Below are positions 8,679-17,380 of a DNA stretch of 64,000 bases, one piece after another. The notes beneath the pieces were generated by a model. The model did not search any database. It saw only the letters and a list, made by a program, of their open reading frames with translations, and was not told the origin of the DNA. The position numbers and the translations under genes are program-made. The number at the start of each line of letters is the position of its first letter. Within the stretch, counting starts at the first letter, position 1. This stretch comes from Desulforegula conservatrix Mb1Pa (GTDB taxonomy: Bacteria; Desulfobacterota; Desulfobacteria; Desulfobacterales; Desulforegulaceae), in the NCBI RefSeq assembly GCF_000426225.1, contig NZ_AUEY01000010.1, forward strand, positions 1-64,000, written 5' to 3'.

Positions 8679-9464
8679 ATGGAAATTCTCGTATGTGTTA
8701 AAAGAGTTCCTGATACGGCGGAAAACGAGATCGTTCTCAATTCCGACGGAAACGACATCGAGCGCGATGACCTCGTTTACTCTGTAAACGAGTGGGACAA
8801 CTATGCAGTTGAAGAAGCAATCCGTATAGTTGAAGAAAAAGGCGGATGCGTTACTGTTGTAACTGTTGGCGATGATGATGCAGACGAAGTTCTTCGTCGT
8901 GAAATGGCTATGGGCGCAGAAAAAGCTATCCTTCTTAAGGATGACGCTTTCGAAGGTTCAGATGCTAAAGGTATTGCTACCATTCTTGCTGCTTGCGTAA
9001 AGAAAGGTAACTATGACCTCGTTCTCAGCGGTGCTCAGGCAGATCAGGGTTTTGCGGCAGTTGGCGGTATGATGGCTGCTATCCTTGATTATCCTTATGC
9101 TTCACTTGTAAACAAGATTGAAATCGGTTCAGGCAATATCACTGTTGGCCGTGAAATCGAAGGCGGAAATCAGGAAATGAACGAAATGGCTCTTCCATGC
9201 GTTCTTTCTATCCAGACTGGTATCAACGAGCCACGCTATGTTGGTGTTCGTGGTATACGTAAGGTTGCTTCCGTAGATATTCCAGTTTTCGGCGCCGGCG
9301 ATCTTGGACTTGACGCAGCTTCAGTTGGTGAAGGCGCTGCAAAAGTTAAGCGTGTTGATTATTTCATCCCTGAAACCGGCGAAGGCGCAGAAATGCTCAC
9401 CGGCAGCACTGATGATATCATCAGCAAACTCATTGAAATCATGAAAGCAAACGGAGGACTGTAA
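8679..9464 (+). CDS. etfB: Electron transfer flavoprotein, beta subunit
   Basis: At 261 aa it has the usual EtfB/FixA length. It opens with MEILVCVKRVPDTAENE and includes VNEWDNYAVEEAIRI and the AMP-binding region typical of the subunit (VLSGAQADQGFAAVGGMMA). The start follows a clear GGAGG. It forms the ETF heterodimer with the next gene and shuttles electrons from acyl-CoA dehydrogenases to the membrane oxidoreductase encoded just upstream. It shows nothing suggesting the bifurcating Etf subgroup beyond family resemblance, so a non-bifurcating role is assumed. Confidence 0.96.
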   Translation: MEILVCVKRVPDTAENEIVLNSDGNDIERDDLVYSVNEWDNYAVEEAIRIVEEKGGCVTVVTVGDDDADEVLRREMAMGAEKAILLKDDAFEGSDAKGIATILAACVKKGNYDLVLSGAQADQGFAAVGGMMAAILDYPYASLVNKIEIGSGNITVGREIEGGNQEMNEMALPCVLSIQTGINEPRYVGVRGIRKVASVDIPVFGAGDLGLDAASVGEGAAKVKRVDYFIPETGEGAEMLTGSTDDIISKLIEIMKANGGL

Positions 9465-9466
9465 TA

Positions 9467-10429
9467 ATGGCACAGGTTTTCGCTTATGTTTCTCATAAGA
9501 ATGGCGCTGTAGATGATACAGCCAAAGAACTTCTTGCTGCTGCTAAAAAGTTCACCGATGCTTCAGTTACCGGTATAGTTGTTGGTTCCGGTGTTGACGC
9601 GGTTGCTGCTGAAGCGGCTAAAATTTTTGCAGAAGTTATTAAAATTGATAACGCTGCTCTTGCATATCCAAATGCAGAAGTTGTTCGTAAGGCACTTGTT
9701 AACGTACTTCCTGCCGGAAGCGTTGTACTTTTTGCCCATGATACTTTCGCAATGGATCTTGCTCCTGGCCTTTCCATCAAACTTGGCGGCGCGTTTGCTT
9801 CCGATATCGTTGATATCGAAGGCGCTGACGGCAATACCGTTAAGCTTATTCGTCAGGAATTCAGCGGTAGCGTAAGCACTCACACCACCATAGATATTTC
9901 TACTGGTGCTGTAATCAATATGCGTCCGGGTGCAGTTGCTGCGGCTGATGCAACAGCTGCTGGTACAGTTGTTGACAAGTCTGCCGCTGCTGGTGATCTT
10001 GCTTCAAAGCGTACTTTCCTCAAGGTTGTTGAGCCTGAAGCAGGTGATGTTGATATCACCAAAGCTGATGTTCTTGTATCAATCGGCCGTGGTATTCAGG
10101 ATCAGGAAAACATCCAGATTGCAGTTGATCTTAAAGAAGCAATTGGAGCGGCAGCTGAAGTTTCCTGCTCACGTCCAATAGTTGATGCTAAATGGATGGA
10201 TGCTTCACGCCAGGTTGGTACATCAGGTAAAACTGTTAAGCCAAAGATTTACATGGCTTGTGGTATATCCGGCTCGTTCCAGCACATGGGCGGCGTAAAG
10301 GGTGGTTTTATTATTGCTATCAATAAAAACCCTAACGCTCCTATCTTCCAGGTTGCAAATGTTGGTATAGAAGCTGACATCGTTGAATTCCTTCCAGCAC
10401 TTGCTGAGAAGATCGGCGAGATGAAATAG
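9467..10429 (+). CDS. etfA: Electron transfer flavoprotein, alpha subunit
   Basis: This 320-aa EtfA/FixB protein begins 2 bases after the etfB stop, indicating translational coupling. The C-terminal FAD-binding domain is clear: VLVSIGRGIQ, then CSRPIVDAKWMDASRQVGTSG, and ISGSFQHMGGVKGG followed by AINKNPNAPIFQVAN. Together with EtfB it binds FAD and accepts electrons from acyl-CoA dehydrogenase. It is the last gene of the operon and is followed by a strong hairpin. Confidence 0.96.
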   Translation: MAQVFAYVSHKNGAVDDTAKELLAAAKKFTDASVTGIVVGSGVDAVAAEAAKIFAEVIKIDNAALAYPNAEVVRKALVNVLPAGSVVLFAHDTFAMDLAPGLSIKLGGAFASDIVDIEGADGNTVKLIRQEFSGSVSTHTTIDISTGAVINMRPGAVAAADATAAGTVVDKSAAAGDLASKRTFLKVVEPEAGDVDITKADVLVSIGRGIQDQENIQIAVDLKEAIGAAAEVSCSRPIVDAKWMDASRQVGTSGKTVKPKIYMACGISGSFQHMGGVKGGFIIAINKNPNAPIFQVANVGIEADIVEFLPALAEKIGEMK

Positions 10430-10460
10430 TCGTTTTTCTGCCTTAGTTTTAGAGTGTTAT

Positions 10461-10489
10461 ACACCGGTCGGATTATAGCCGACCGGTGT
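10461..10489 (+). terminator. Terminator of the etf operon
   Basis: An ACACCGGTCGG/CCGACCGGTGT stem (11 bp) lies 31 bases after etfA. The trailing TTTAAAAT is only moderately T-rich. Confidence 0.75.
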
Positions 10490-10553
10490 TTAAAATATCC
10501 TCCAGCAAATTAATTCTTTCTCAAAAGCCCTCAGTTTTTTTGGAAATATAAAA

Positions 10554-11888
10554 ATGAATGAATCCCTCCATGCATTTTATTCAACTTCAGAAATAGAACA
10601 GAGAAAAAAGCTGTATACCTTTGCTAAAATTCATGAAAATATCATTGCCGACTGTAGCAAACTACTTGAAAATTCAATAAATGAGATAAATATCAAATTC
10701 TTCGAATGGATATACGATAGAGACGAATTTTACGAAATTAAAGATAAACATCCTGAACTTGAAAAATATACTAAGCCTTTGAACGAATATATCAGATCAC
10801 TTTTTTCAGGAAGCTACGATGAAACATATGCAAATAATAGAATTGAACTTATAATTGGTAATATTCAAAATGGGGTTCCGTTTAAATATTACCAGTCATT
10901 TTTGTTTATTATAAAAAACATAATTGTTGATGTTATTTCCAGAAAGGCTGGAGGATCACCATCTCTATTTGCAATCACAGGAGCGTTTGACAGACTGCTA
11001 ATGCTTGAAATTTCCATTGCCTATGATTTTTATATCGATAACGCAGTTAAAAATGCGATTCCTGAAGAAATTGCAACTGTATCTAATCCGGAAACAAATG
11101 CAATGAAGCCAGCTCAGTTTGCCATGGCTTATTTCAAAGTAGCTGCTAAGAACAAGGAGCTTCAGGAAGCCGTCAAACGTGAATCCGGTAAAAACCCTTT
11201 TGCCATGGCATATTTCAAGGTTGCTTCCAAGCATATTCCAAAGCCACCTTCCAAGAATGTAATCAAAGACAACAGAAATATGAACCCGATGGTTCTTGCA
11301 TATTATAAGGTAGTTAACAGGGCTAGGGAGCTTCAGGAGATGAGCAGGCGTGACGCCCTCACAGGTCTTTTTAATAAGACAATTTTTAAAAGCTTTCTTC
11401 AGCGAAATATTTCCTTTTCAAAAAGAATTTCTTTCCCCATATCCATTGCTTTTTTTGATCTGGATGATTTCAAGAAGATAAATGATACGCTGGGACATCA
11501 GAAAGGGGATGAGATTTTGATGACAATCGGAGGCGTACTGACAGGAACCATGAGGGATGTAGACAGGGCATTCCGCTTTGGCGGAGATGAGTTTTGCGTT
11601 GTTTTTCCTGGTACCCCGGCCAAGAGTGCCTGCCTTTTTTTTGACAGATTCAAAGAAGGTCTGAATGCGATATTTCCTGAGGTGTCTGTAAGCATTGGGA
11701 TAGCTCAGACCGGGCCCCATGTTTTTCATGAGGCGGATGATCTGATTAAAAGAGCTGATAATCTTATGTACGAAGCAAAGAAGGTAAAAGGCTTTTACAT
11801 AGAATATGACAGTGTCGGATACTCGCCAGGGGAACCAGAAGTCACGGATCTCCCGCCTATACCTGACAATGATTCATTATTGGAATAA
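10554..11888 (+). CDS. Globin-coupled-sensor-like diguanylate cyclase (GGDEF)
   Basis: The protein has 444 residues. Residues about 10-165 follow the globin-coupled sensor fold (FFEWIYDRDEFYEI, then IGNIQNGVPFKYYQSFLF). The residue in the position of the proximal heme histidine is Q105, so heme binding is doubtful. A linker carries three spaced copies of an FAMAYFKVA-like motif (about 188-198, 215-225, 245-255). The GGDEF domain begins near 266 with RRDALTGLFNK; its active site GGDEF is at 343-347, with an inhibitory RxxD site (RDVD, 334-337) exactly five residues before it. It should make cyclic di-GMP with product inhibition. It is monocistronic and convergent with hflX. Confidence 0.88.
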   Translation: MNESLHAFYSTSEIEQRKKLYTFAKIHENIIADCSKLLENSINEINIKFFEWIYDRDEFYEIKDKHPELEKYTKPLNEYIRSLFSGSYDETYANNRIELIIGNIQNGVPFKYYQSFLFIIKNIIVDVISRKAGGSPSLFAITGAFDRLLMLEISIAYDFYIDNAVKNAIPEEIATVSNPETNAMKPAQFAMAYFKVAAKNKELQEAVKRESGKNPFAMAYFKVASKHIPKPPSKNVIKDNRNMNPMVLAYYKVVNRARELQEMSRRDALTGLFNKTIFKSFLQRNISFSKRISFPISIAFFDLDDFKKINDTLGHQKGDEILMTIGGVLTGTMRDVDRAFRFGGDEFCVVFPGTPAKSACLFFDRFKEGLNAIFPEVSVSIGIAQTGPHVFHEADDLIKRADNLMYEAKKVKGFYIEYDSVGYSPGEPEVTDLPPIPDNDSLLE

Positions 11889-11899
11889 ACATAAGAAGC

Positions 11900-13567
11900 T
11901 TATTCATATTCAAGGTTTTCATCGGGTTCTTCTGCTCCCCTTAGCTTGAGAACAGCGTATTCAGCCATCTTATCAAAAAGGGGGTTCAGCGTTTTTCTGT
12001 CTTTTGCACACACAGGGATCCCTCCCAGCTTTTTTGACATTATATCCACTGTCTCATGGTCAAGAAGATCCATTTTGTTCAGAACCGGTATGATGGGAAT
12101 ATCTTCAAGATGAAGCTGGCCGAGTATCTTTTCTACGGATTCAATCTGTTCCATGCATGCCGGATTACTGATGTCTATGACATGAACAAGCACATCTGCC
12201 GATTCAAGCTCCTCAAGTGTTGCCCTGAATGCAACAACAAGCTCTTTTGGAAGATCCCTTATAAAGCCGACAGTATCTGTTATTATTGCTTCTATTTCCT
12301 GGGGGAATCTAAGTTTTCTGCTTGAAGGGTCAAGGGTGGCAAAGAGCTGATCTTTGGTATAAATCTCACTTTGGGTAAGACTGTTCAGCAGGGTTGACTT
12401 ACCTGCGTTTGTGTATCCAACGATGGAAAAAACCGGCAGTCCCATCCTGTTTCTTTTGGCTCTTTGCTGTTCCCTGTGTTTTTGTACGAGCTTAAGGTCT
12501 TTGGTCATTTTTTCTATACTTTCCCTTGCCCGCCTTCGATTGATCTCAAGCTTAGTCTCTCCTGGTCCTCTTCCTCCGATTCCGCCTGTGAGTCTGCTCA
12601 TGGCCGTGTTTTTAGTCGCAAGACGGGGGAGAAGATATTTCATCTGGGCAAGTTCCACCTGGAGTTTTCCCTCCCTGCTTTTTGCTCTCTGGGAAAAAAT
12701 ATCTAGGATAAGCTGGGTTCTGTCTATAACCTTGAGGTCTATATAATCTGTAATTGAACGGATTTGAGCAGGTGTTAGTTCCTGGTCAAAGACGATCATT
12801 GTTGCAGATTTTTGCATGGCAAGAATGCTTACATCGCTGAGTTTTCCTTTTCCCATTAGGAATTTTGGATCAGGTTTCGATTTCTGCTGCAGAATTGTGT
12901 CTATGACAAAAATATCATTGGAAACTGCAAGCTCATAAAGCTCGTTCAGGGCAGCCTGGGCGTAATCTTTTTTTTGAGATGAGACACTTACAAGAATAGC
13001 TTTTTCCTGATCAGCGCGGGCCTCATAAAGACTTCCTGTTTTAGTTATGCCTGCTTCAAGAGTATAAATATAATTCTTGCAATCCATATCGAGATTGGCC
13101 TGGGTGATTGGCGGGAAAATCTCGTATGGTGGCTGACTGCTCGGATCAGACTTTATTGTGGCTGTATAGATAAAACCAGGCCTACCATCTTGTCTCACAG
13201 TCACAGAGGCAATCATGTCTAATCTTAGAAGAGCAAGGTCTGTGAGATCGTCTCTTGTGAGTGGTGAATCATCAAGATGGGTGTGAACGCAGCGCAGACC
13301 CTTGAGCCTCCCTGGAGTCGCCTTGTAGTCGGGCGTTTCCGGGATCATTATCTGGTGCGCGTCACCAATCATTACATTTTCGATTCTGCCTTCTCTGTTA
13401 ACCAGAAGGCCTATCTGGCGTCTTATTTCATGGGACAGTGCTACCAGACGCTCCAGAACTGGCTGTGAGATTAAAAATTCAGAACTTATTTTGTTGTCAT
13501 AAAGCTTCTGGATTTTTTTAATCTGGCTTGAGGCAAGCCCTGACAGGTTTCCTGATAATTCTTTCAT
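11900..13567 (-). CDS. hflX: Ribosome-associated GTPase HflX, long form
   Basis: This 555-aa GTPase acts on stalled or inactive 70S/50S ribosomes. The C-terminal G domain (about 380-545) shows FSIVGYTNAGKST (G1), DTVGFIRDLP (G3) and NKMD (G4). Before it lie the HflX glycine-rich segment GGIGGRGPGETKLEINRRRA and the helical linker. An N-terminal extension of roughly 130-180 residues precedes the standard HflX N-domain, a layout seen in other deltaproteobacterial HflX proteins. It stands alone, convergent with the diguanylate cyclase gene 11 bp away, leaving almost no room for separate terminators. Confidence 0.95.
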   Translation of the reverse strand: MKELSGNLSGLASSQIKKIQKLYDNKISSEFLISQPVLERLVALSHEIRRQIGLLVNREGRIENVMIGDAHQIMIPETPDYKATPGRLKGLRCVHTHLDDSPLTRDDLTDLALLRLDMIASVTVRQDGRPGFIYTATIKSDPSSQPPYEIFPPITQANLDMDCKNYIYTLEAGITKTGSLYEARADQEKAILVSVSSQKKDYAQAALNELYELAVSNDIFVIDTILQQKSKPDPKFLMGKGKLSDVSILAMQKSATMIVFDQELTPAQIRSITDYIDLKVIDRTQLILDIFSQRAKSREGKLQVELAQMKYLLPRLATKNTAMSRLTGGIGGRGPGETKLEINRRRARESIEKMTKDLKLVQKHREQQRAKRNRMGLPVFSIVGYTNAGKSTLLNSLTQSEIYTKDQLFATLDPSSRKLRFPQEIEAIITDTVGFIRDLPKELVVAFRATLEELESADVLVHVIDISNPACMEQIESVEKILGQLHLEDIPIIPVLNKMDLLDHETVDIMSKKLGGIPVCAKDRKTLNPLFDKMAEYAVLKLRGAEEPDENLEYE

Positions 13568-13722
13568 TTTTCTCTTTTATTTTTGATGATGGTCGAAGTT
13601 GTATTAAATTGAATATAATGGTTTATATACTTCAAATGACGGGAAAGCAAATCGATAAAATTTACTAAATATTCAATAACTCTTGGAGGCTATTTATTGC
13701 ATTTGCTTGGTTGTTTTTTAAT

Positions 13723-14043
13723 GGCTATGTTCACCTTAGATACTATACTCATCAATGTCACAGCTTGAACATTTGAAATGAGTCAGGCCGTTTGAATGGC
13801 AAGCCTGTTGTTGCATCATTACTGGAAAACCCTTTTGAAAAAGGGTTTTCCAGACCTTTCCCAAAACTTTTATGTTTTTTTATTACGAGTTGAGAACATA
13901 TGTTTTTAAAGCAAAAGAATCCATAACCGAAAAGTTTTTGCCAAGCTTTTTTCAAAAAGCGACCCGCAGGAGGCCCCTTTTTAGTTATTAATATCAGAAT
14001 GATATTCTATAAAATACTTTTCTACACTTAAAGTGAACATAGC
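13723..14043. repeat. Family B miniature element, copy 1
   Basis: The 321-bp element has ends GGCTATGTTCACCTTAGA and, on the other strand, GCTATGTTCACTTTAAGTG. It contains the family core AAGCGACCCGC..GGAGGCC near 13966 and a strong internal hairpin GGAAAACCCTTTT/AAAAGGGTTTTCC (13828-13852). The flanks are TTTTTAAT and TTTTAAAA, which may be a decayed 8-bp duplication. It lies between hflX and dnaB and encodes nothing recognisable. Confidence 0.8.
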
Positions 14044-14078
14044 TTTTAAAAAAAAGGGGAGAGCTTCTTGTAATTTCT

Positions 14079-15434
14079 TTAGCCATGATACGGCTCATAA
14101 GCCAGATCTTCAAATCGTGTATACTGGCCTAAAAAAGCAAGGTGCACGGTTCCTACAGGGCCGTTTCTCTGTTTTGCTATGATTATTTCAGCCTTGCCCT
14201 TATTAGGGTTGTTTTCATCCTTGTTGTAAACCTCATCCCTGTAAATGAACATTACGAGGTCAGCATCCTGTTCGAGTGCACCTGACTCGCGAAGGTCGGA
14301 CATTATGGGACGCTTGTCACTCCTCTGCTCAAGCATTCGGTTAAGCTGGGAAAGAGCAATCACAGGAACCTGAAGCTCTTTGGCCAGGGCCTTGAGTGAT
14401 CTTGAAATTTCCGACACTTCTATGGTTCTGGATTCAGATCCTGCTCTGCCCCTCATAAGCTGGAGGTAGTCAATTATGATAAGGCCAAGATCTTTTTCCA
14501 TTTTAAGACGCCTCGATTTTGCACGTATTTCCATGGCAGTAAGGTCTGGTGAATCATCAATAAATATAGGAGCATCACTCAGAATACCAGCGGCTTCGGT
14601 GATTCTGTGCCAGTCGCTCGAAGAAAATTTACCGTTTCTTATAAGGGATGAGTCGACCCTTGCTTCTGAAGCAAGCATACGCATGGAAAGCTGTTCCTTG
14701 GACATTTCAAGGGAGAATACAGCTACTGGCTTTTTGGAGATGAAGGCCGTGTTTCTTGCAATGTTAAGTGCAAAAGCGGTTTTACCCATACTTGGACGTG
14801 CTGCAAGGATAATAAGATCCGAATTCTGAAGACCAGAAGTCATATTGTCTAATTGCCTGAAGCCGGCAGGGGTTCCTGTATAAATCTCGTTTTTGTTCTG
14901 GCGATCTTCAAGAGTATCTATATTTGTCTGGATGATATTACTTATTGAGTAAAACGAAGGTTTTATTTTATCGCCCGATGCTTCGAATATAGCTGTTTCA
15001 GCAAAATCTATGGCATCTTCGACATCCACCTGGCTGTCATGGCATTTTTGAATGATTGTGGATGCTTTATTAATCAGTCTTCCAAGGACGGCCTTGTCCT
15101 TAATGATCTTTGCGTAATGTCTGGCGTTGACAGCCATGGGCGCAGTGTCGATGATTCTTGCAAGATACGATGCTCCGCCGATTTCTTCGAGCTGTCCTTT
15201 TTTCTGGAGCATTTCAGAGAGAGTTACAAGGTCAACAGGTTCACTCTTAGCAAAAAGATCAGAGACAGCAGCAAATATTTTTTTATGTGAAGGCTTGTAA
15301 AAATCATCTGGTGACAGTATTTCAACAACATCAATAAGGGTTGAATTGTCAAGAAGTACAGCGCTAATGACCGACTCTTCGGCCTCAACATTTTGAGGAT
15401 ATCGTCCCTGTGAGCTTGAGTCTGAGTATGCCAT
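14079..15434 (-). CDS. dnaB: Replicative DNA helicase DnaB
   Basis: This 451-aa hexameric 5'-3' helicase has an N-terminal DnaB domain (PQNVEAEESVISAVLLD onward) and a RecA-like C-terminal domain. The latter has Walker A ARPSMGKTAFALNIA (about 213-227), Walker B LIIIDYLQLM, the SRSLKALAKEL motif and the arginine-finger region RESGALEQDADLVMF. No intein or insertion is present. It is the last gene of the rpsF-rpsR-rplI-dnaB cluster, a common bacterial order. A hairpin between rplI and dnaB probably lowers its transcription relative to the ribosomal genes. Confidence 0.97.
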   Translation of the reverse strand: MAYSDSSSQGRYPQNVEAEESVISAVLLDNSTLIDVVEILSPDDFYKPSHKKIFAAVSDLFAKSEPVDLVTLSEMLQKKGQLEEIGGASYLARIIDTAPMAVNARHYAKIIKDKAVLGRLINKASTIIQKCHDSQVDVEDAIDFAETAIFEASGDKIKPSFYSISNIIQTNIDTLEDRQNKNEIYTGTPAGFRQLDNMTSGLQNSDLIILAARPSMGKTAFALNIARNTAFISKKPVAVFSLEMSKEQLSMRMLASEARVDSSLIRNGKFSSSDWHRITEAAGILSDAPIFIDDSPDLTAMEIRAKSRRLKMEKDLGLIIIDYLQLMRGRAGSESRTIEVSEISRSLKALAKELQVPVIALSQLNRMLEQRSDKRPIMSDLRESGALEQDADLVMFIYRDEVYNKDENNPNKGKAEIIIAKQRNGPVGTVHLAFLGQYTRFEDLAYEPYHG

Positions 15435-15462
15435 AATTTGAAAATTGAAAAAAGTGAAGTGT

Positions 15463-15504
15463 GAAGAAAAATAAACTGGCCGTTCCTTTTCAGAAACGGC
15501 CAGT
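15463..15504 (-). terminator. Terminator/attenuator between rplI and dnaB
   Basis: On the minus strand an ACTGGCCGTTtC/GgAACGGCCAGT hairpin is followed by TTTATTTTTC. It lies 35 bases after the rplI stop and 29 bases before the dnaB start, so dnaB is read by readthrough or from its own weak promoter. Confidence 0.8.
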
Positions 15505-15538
15505 AAAACCTTAATGATAAATACTTATTGAAAAATAT

Positions 15539-15982
15539 TTATTCAGCTATTACTTCGATTGTGATCTCTGGCTCTATACCTGAATAAACCTTTACAGGTA
15601 CTTTGAAAGAACCAACAGCCTTGATAGGCTCTGAAAGAAGAATCATGCGGCGTTCAACTTCGATACCCATGGCTTCGAGAGCTGCCTTGATATCGATGGC
15701 GTTGACAGAACCGTAAAGACGATTGTCTTCAGTGATCTTGACAGGTACAGTGATAACGACAGCCTCAAGACGCTTAGCCATTTCATTGGCAAGGCCTTTT
15801 TCTTTTTCGATCTTGAGTGCTATTTTGGCTTTCTGGGATTCCATCAGCTTTTTGTTCTGAGGAGTCGCCAGAAGCGCCTTTTTCCTTGGAAGAAGGTAGT
15901 TTCTGCCGTATCCATCTGCCACCTTTACCTCGGAGCCGGCTATCCCTAAAGAATCTATTGTTTCCAGCAGGATGACTTGCAT
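15539..15982 (-). CDS. rplI: 50S ribosomal protein L9
   Basis: The 147-aa length is typical of L9. The N-terminal rRNA-binding domain is MQVILLETIDSLG...VADGYGRNYLLPRKKA, followed by the long connecting helix (about 45-75) and the C-terminal domain with RLYGSVNAIDIKAALEAMG. The gene lies 33 bp after rpsR and has a clear GGAGG at its start. Confidence 0.97.
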   Translation of the reverse strand: MQVILLETIDSLGIAGSEVKVADGYGRNYLLPRKKALLATPQNKKLMESQKAKIALKIEKEKGLANEMAKRLEAVVITVPVKITEDNRLYGSVNAIDIKAALEAMGIEVERRMILLSEPIKAVGSFKVPVKVYSGIEPEITIEVIAE

Positions 15983-16015
15983 TTATAAACCTCCGTTTTT
16001 GGGCGGATACACATC

Positions 16016-16282
16016 TTAATTGGTTTCAAGGGTGCCTACAAACGGCAGAAGAGCTATCGTTCTTGCGCGTTTAATGGCTGTGTTAAGTTCACGCTGATGC
16101 TTTGCACAAGAACCAGTTATTCTTCTAGGAAGAATTTTTCCGCGCTCTGTGATGAAGTATTTCAATGTGCGGACATCCTTGTAGTCAATCTGGATTGTGC
16201 TGTCTGCGCAGAAACGGCATACTTTGCGGCGCTGATACACCCGGCGTTTACGTTTTTTATTTCCGGCGTTTCTTGGATTCAT
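16016..16282 (-). CDS. rpsR: 30S ribosomal protein S18
   Basis: This 88-aa protein has the S18 core [30 protein letters not shown] (residues about 21-50, given in part) and [20 protein letters not shown]. It keeps cysteines at about 22 and 25 that may hold zinc, i.e. the C+ type of S18. It binds 16S rRNA as a heterodimer with S6, encoded immediately upstream. Confidence 0.97.
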   Translation of the reverse strand: MNPRNAGNKKRKRRVYQRRKVCRFCADSTIQIDYKDVRTLKYFITERGKILPRRITGSCAKHQRELNTAIKRARTIALLPFVGTLETN

Positions 16283-16300
16283 ATTTAAACTCCTCGGATA

Positions 16301-16726
16301 TTAGTCGTTGTCGTCTGTCTGGTCATCGTCAGAATCAAGATCAGCTTCTCTTGCCGCTCTTTCAGCTGCAAGTTTTGCTCTTTTTGCCTTCTGTGCAGCT
16401 AATTCCTCAAGTTCAATCCTGACCTTTTCCGGATTTGTATCTTCTGTCAGAAGGATGGTCATAAACTTGAGAATGCGGTCATCAATACGGAAGTTGCGTT
16501 CCAATTCCGCAATCAGATCGCCACTGCCGCAGTAATCGGCTCTTACATAATAGCCGCGGAGTTTTCTTCTGATTTCATAAGCCATTTTTTTGGTGCCCCA
16601 CTCATCCATTTCAATCAAGGCACCATTATAATTGGTGATGATGTCCTTGACTTTCTGGATGAGCTGACCCCGACCTTCTTCGCCGGTGTCGGGCTCAATG
16701 ATAAAAATCGTTTCGTATCTGTTCAT
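16301..16726 (-). CDS. rpsF: 30S ribosomal protein S6
   Basis: The first ~100 of 141 residues form the S6 ferredoxin-like fold (MNRYETIFIIEPD..., then KMAYEIRRKLRGYYV). The tail of about 40 residues is first Ala/Lys-rich and then strongly acidic (DLDSDDDQTDDND), reminiscent of the glutamate tails added to S6 in other bacteria but here genetically encoded. It is the first gene of the r-protein/dnaB operon, preceded by a promoter and a structured leader. Confidence 0.97.
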   Translation of the reverse strand: MNRYETIFIIEPDTGEEGRGQLIQKVKDIITNYNGALIEMDEWGTKKMAYEIRRKLRGYYVRADYCGSGDLIAELERNFRIDDRILKFMTILLTEDTNPEKVRIELEELAAQKAKRAKLAAERAAREADLDSDDDQTDDND

Positions 16727-16736
16727 GTTTTCTCCT

Positions 16737-16795
16737 TTTGGATATAAAGCCCTGTCCCATACAGAGCAAGGATAAAAATAGTTCCCGAATCCAAA
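16737..16795 (-). promoter_or_regulatory. Structured rpsF leader, candidate autoregulatory RNA
   Basis: In the 5' untranslated region TTTGGAT (16789-16795 read on minus) can pair with ATCCAAA (16737-16743). This closes over an inner hairpin GCTCTGT/ACAGGGC. The outer stem ends right at the rpsF Shine-Dalgarno sequence AAAGGAG, so folding could gate translation. S6:S18-binding leaders are known in many phyla. I do not see the conserved CCG of that motif, so the identity is tentative. Confidence 0.4.
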
Positions 16796-16805
16796 TAACA
16801 GATGG

Positions 16806-16834
16806 TAGTTATACCGGCATTTTTTTTAAGTCAA
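16806..16834 (-). promoter_or_regulatory. Sigma-70-type promoter of the rpsF operon
   Basis: On the minus strand TTGACT (16829-16834) and TAACTA (16806-16811) are separated by 17 bases, about 80 bases upstream of rpsF. An overlapping TATAAC gives a 15-base alternative. Confidence 0.55.
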
Positions 16835-16888
16835 GGCAATTTTTACAGGAAGAGGTTTTTCATTTTAAAATCAGTGAAGATTAAAATT

Positions 16889-17021
16889 GATGGTCTCGCA
16901 AAAAGTCAAAAACGGGCGGTGTCGTCATGCTGGACTTGATCTGGCATATTTGTATTTTTAGATATTTCTGGATTTCGGCCTGCGCCGTAATGACGGAAAT
17001 CGGTCTTTTTGCGACTTTGTC
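16889..17021. repeat. Family A miniature element, copy 2
   Basis: This 133-bp copy runs from GATGGTCTCGCAAAAAGTC to CTTTTTGCGACTTTGTC, with inner GCCGG-type arms. The flanks AAAATT and AATATA do not form a clear duplication. Confidence 0.8.
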
Positions 17022-17129
17022 AATATAATCATTAAAGAGAGGTTTGATAACCTGATTGTAGTATAGTTACTATGAAATTAATCTGGCTATCCAGAAAAGG
17101 GCTTTTGTTGAGGTTTTCCAAATTTTTGT

Positions 17130-17162
17130 AAATGAATGCCTTTTTGTCAGAGGCATCCATTT
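17130..17162 (-). terminator. Hairpin ending the small-peptide transcript
   Basis: AAATG-ATGCCT pairs with AGGCAT-CATTT across a 9-base loop, with one A-C mismatch. It starts 11 bases after the peptide stop. The following T-tract is weak, so termination is likely but not certain. Confidence 0.5.
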
Positions 17163-17172
17163 ACATATATAT

Positions 17173-17280
17173 TTAGCTAGGAATATCTACATCGCATCCT
17201 TCGACAGCTTCTCTTGTATTGAGGTGGCCAAGTCTTGCTTCTTCTTCGGTTTCAATATAGTTTTGAATTATTGGATTCAT
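17173..17280 (-). CDS. 35-aa peptide behind a DtxR-like box
   Basis: The ORF starts at ATG 17280, 7 bases after a strong AAGGAG, and encodes an acidic peptide of 35 residues. It begins MNPIIQNYIETEEEARLGH, continues NTREAVEGC and ends DVDIPS with a single Cys. I do not recognise a family. The layout (acidic N-terminal two-thirds, short Cys-containing tail) is compatible with a RiPP precursor or a regulatory micro-protein, but no maturase gene lies next to it. A consensus-like promoter and a perfect palindromic operator precede it and a hairpin follows, so it looks like a self-contained transcript of about 270 nt. That transcript could also act as an iron-responsive small RNA. Confidence 0.6.
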   Translation of the reverse strand: MNPIIQNYIETEEEARLGHLNTREAVEGCDVDIPS

Positions 17281-17380
17281 AACATATCTCCTTTAATAGA
17301 AATGTTTCATTATGATTTCAATCTTTTTAAGAGGTAATTGTTATTCGTTATGTTTATTGATTATTTAAAAACTCGAAATT

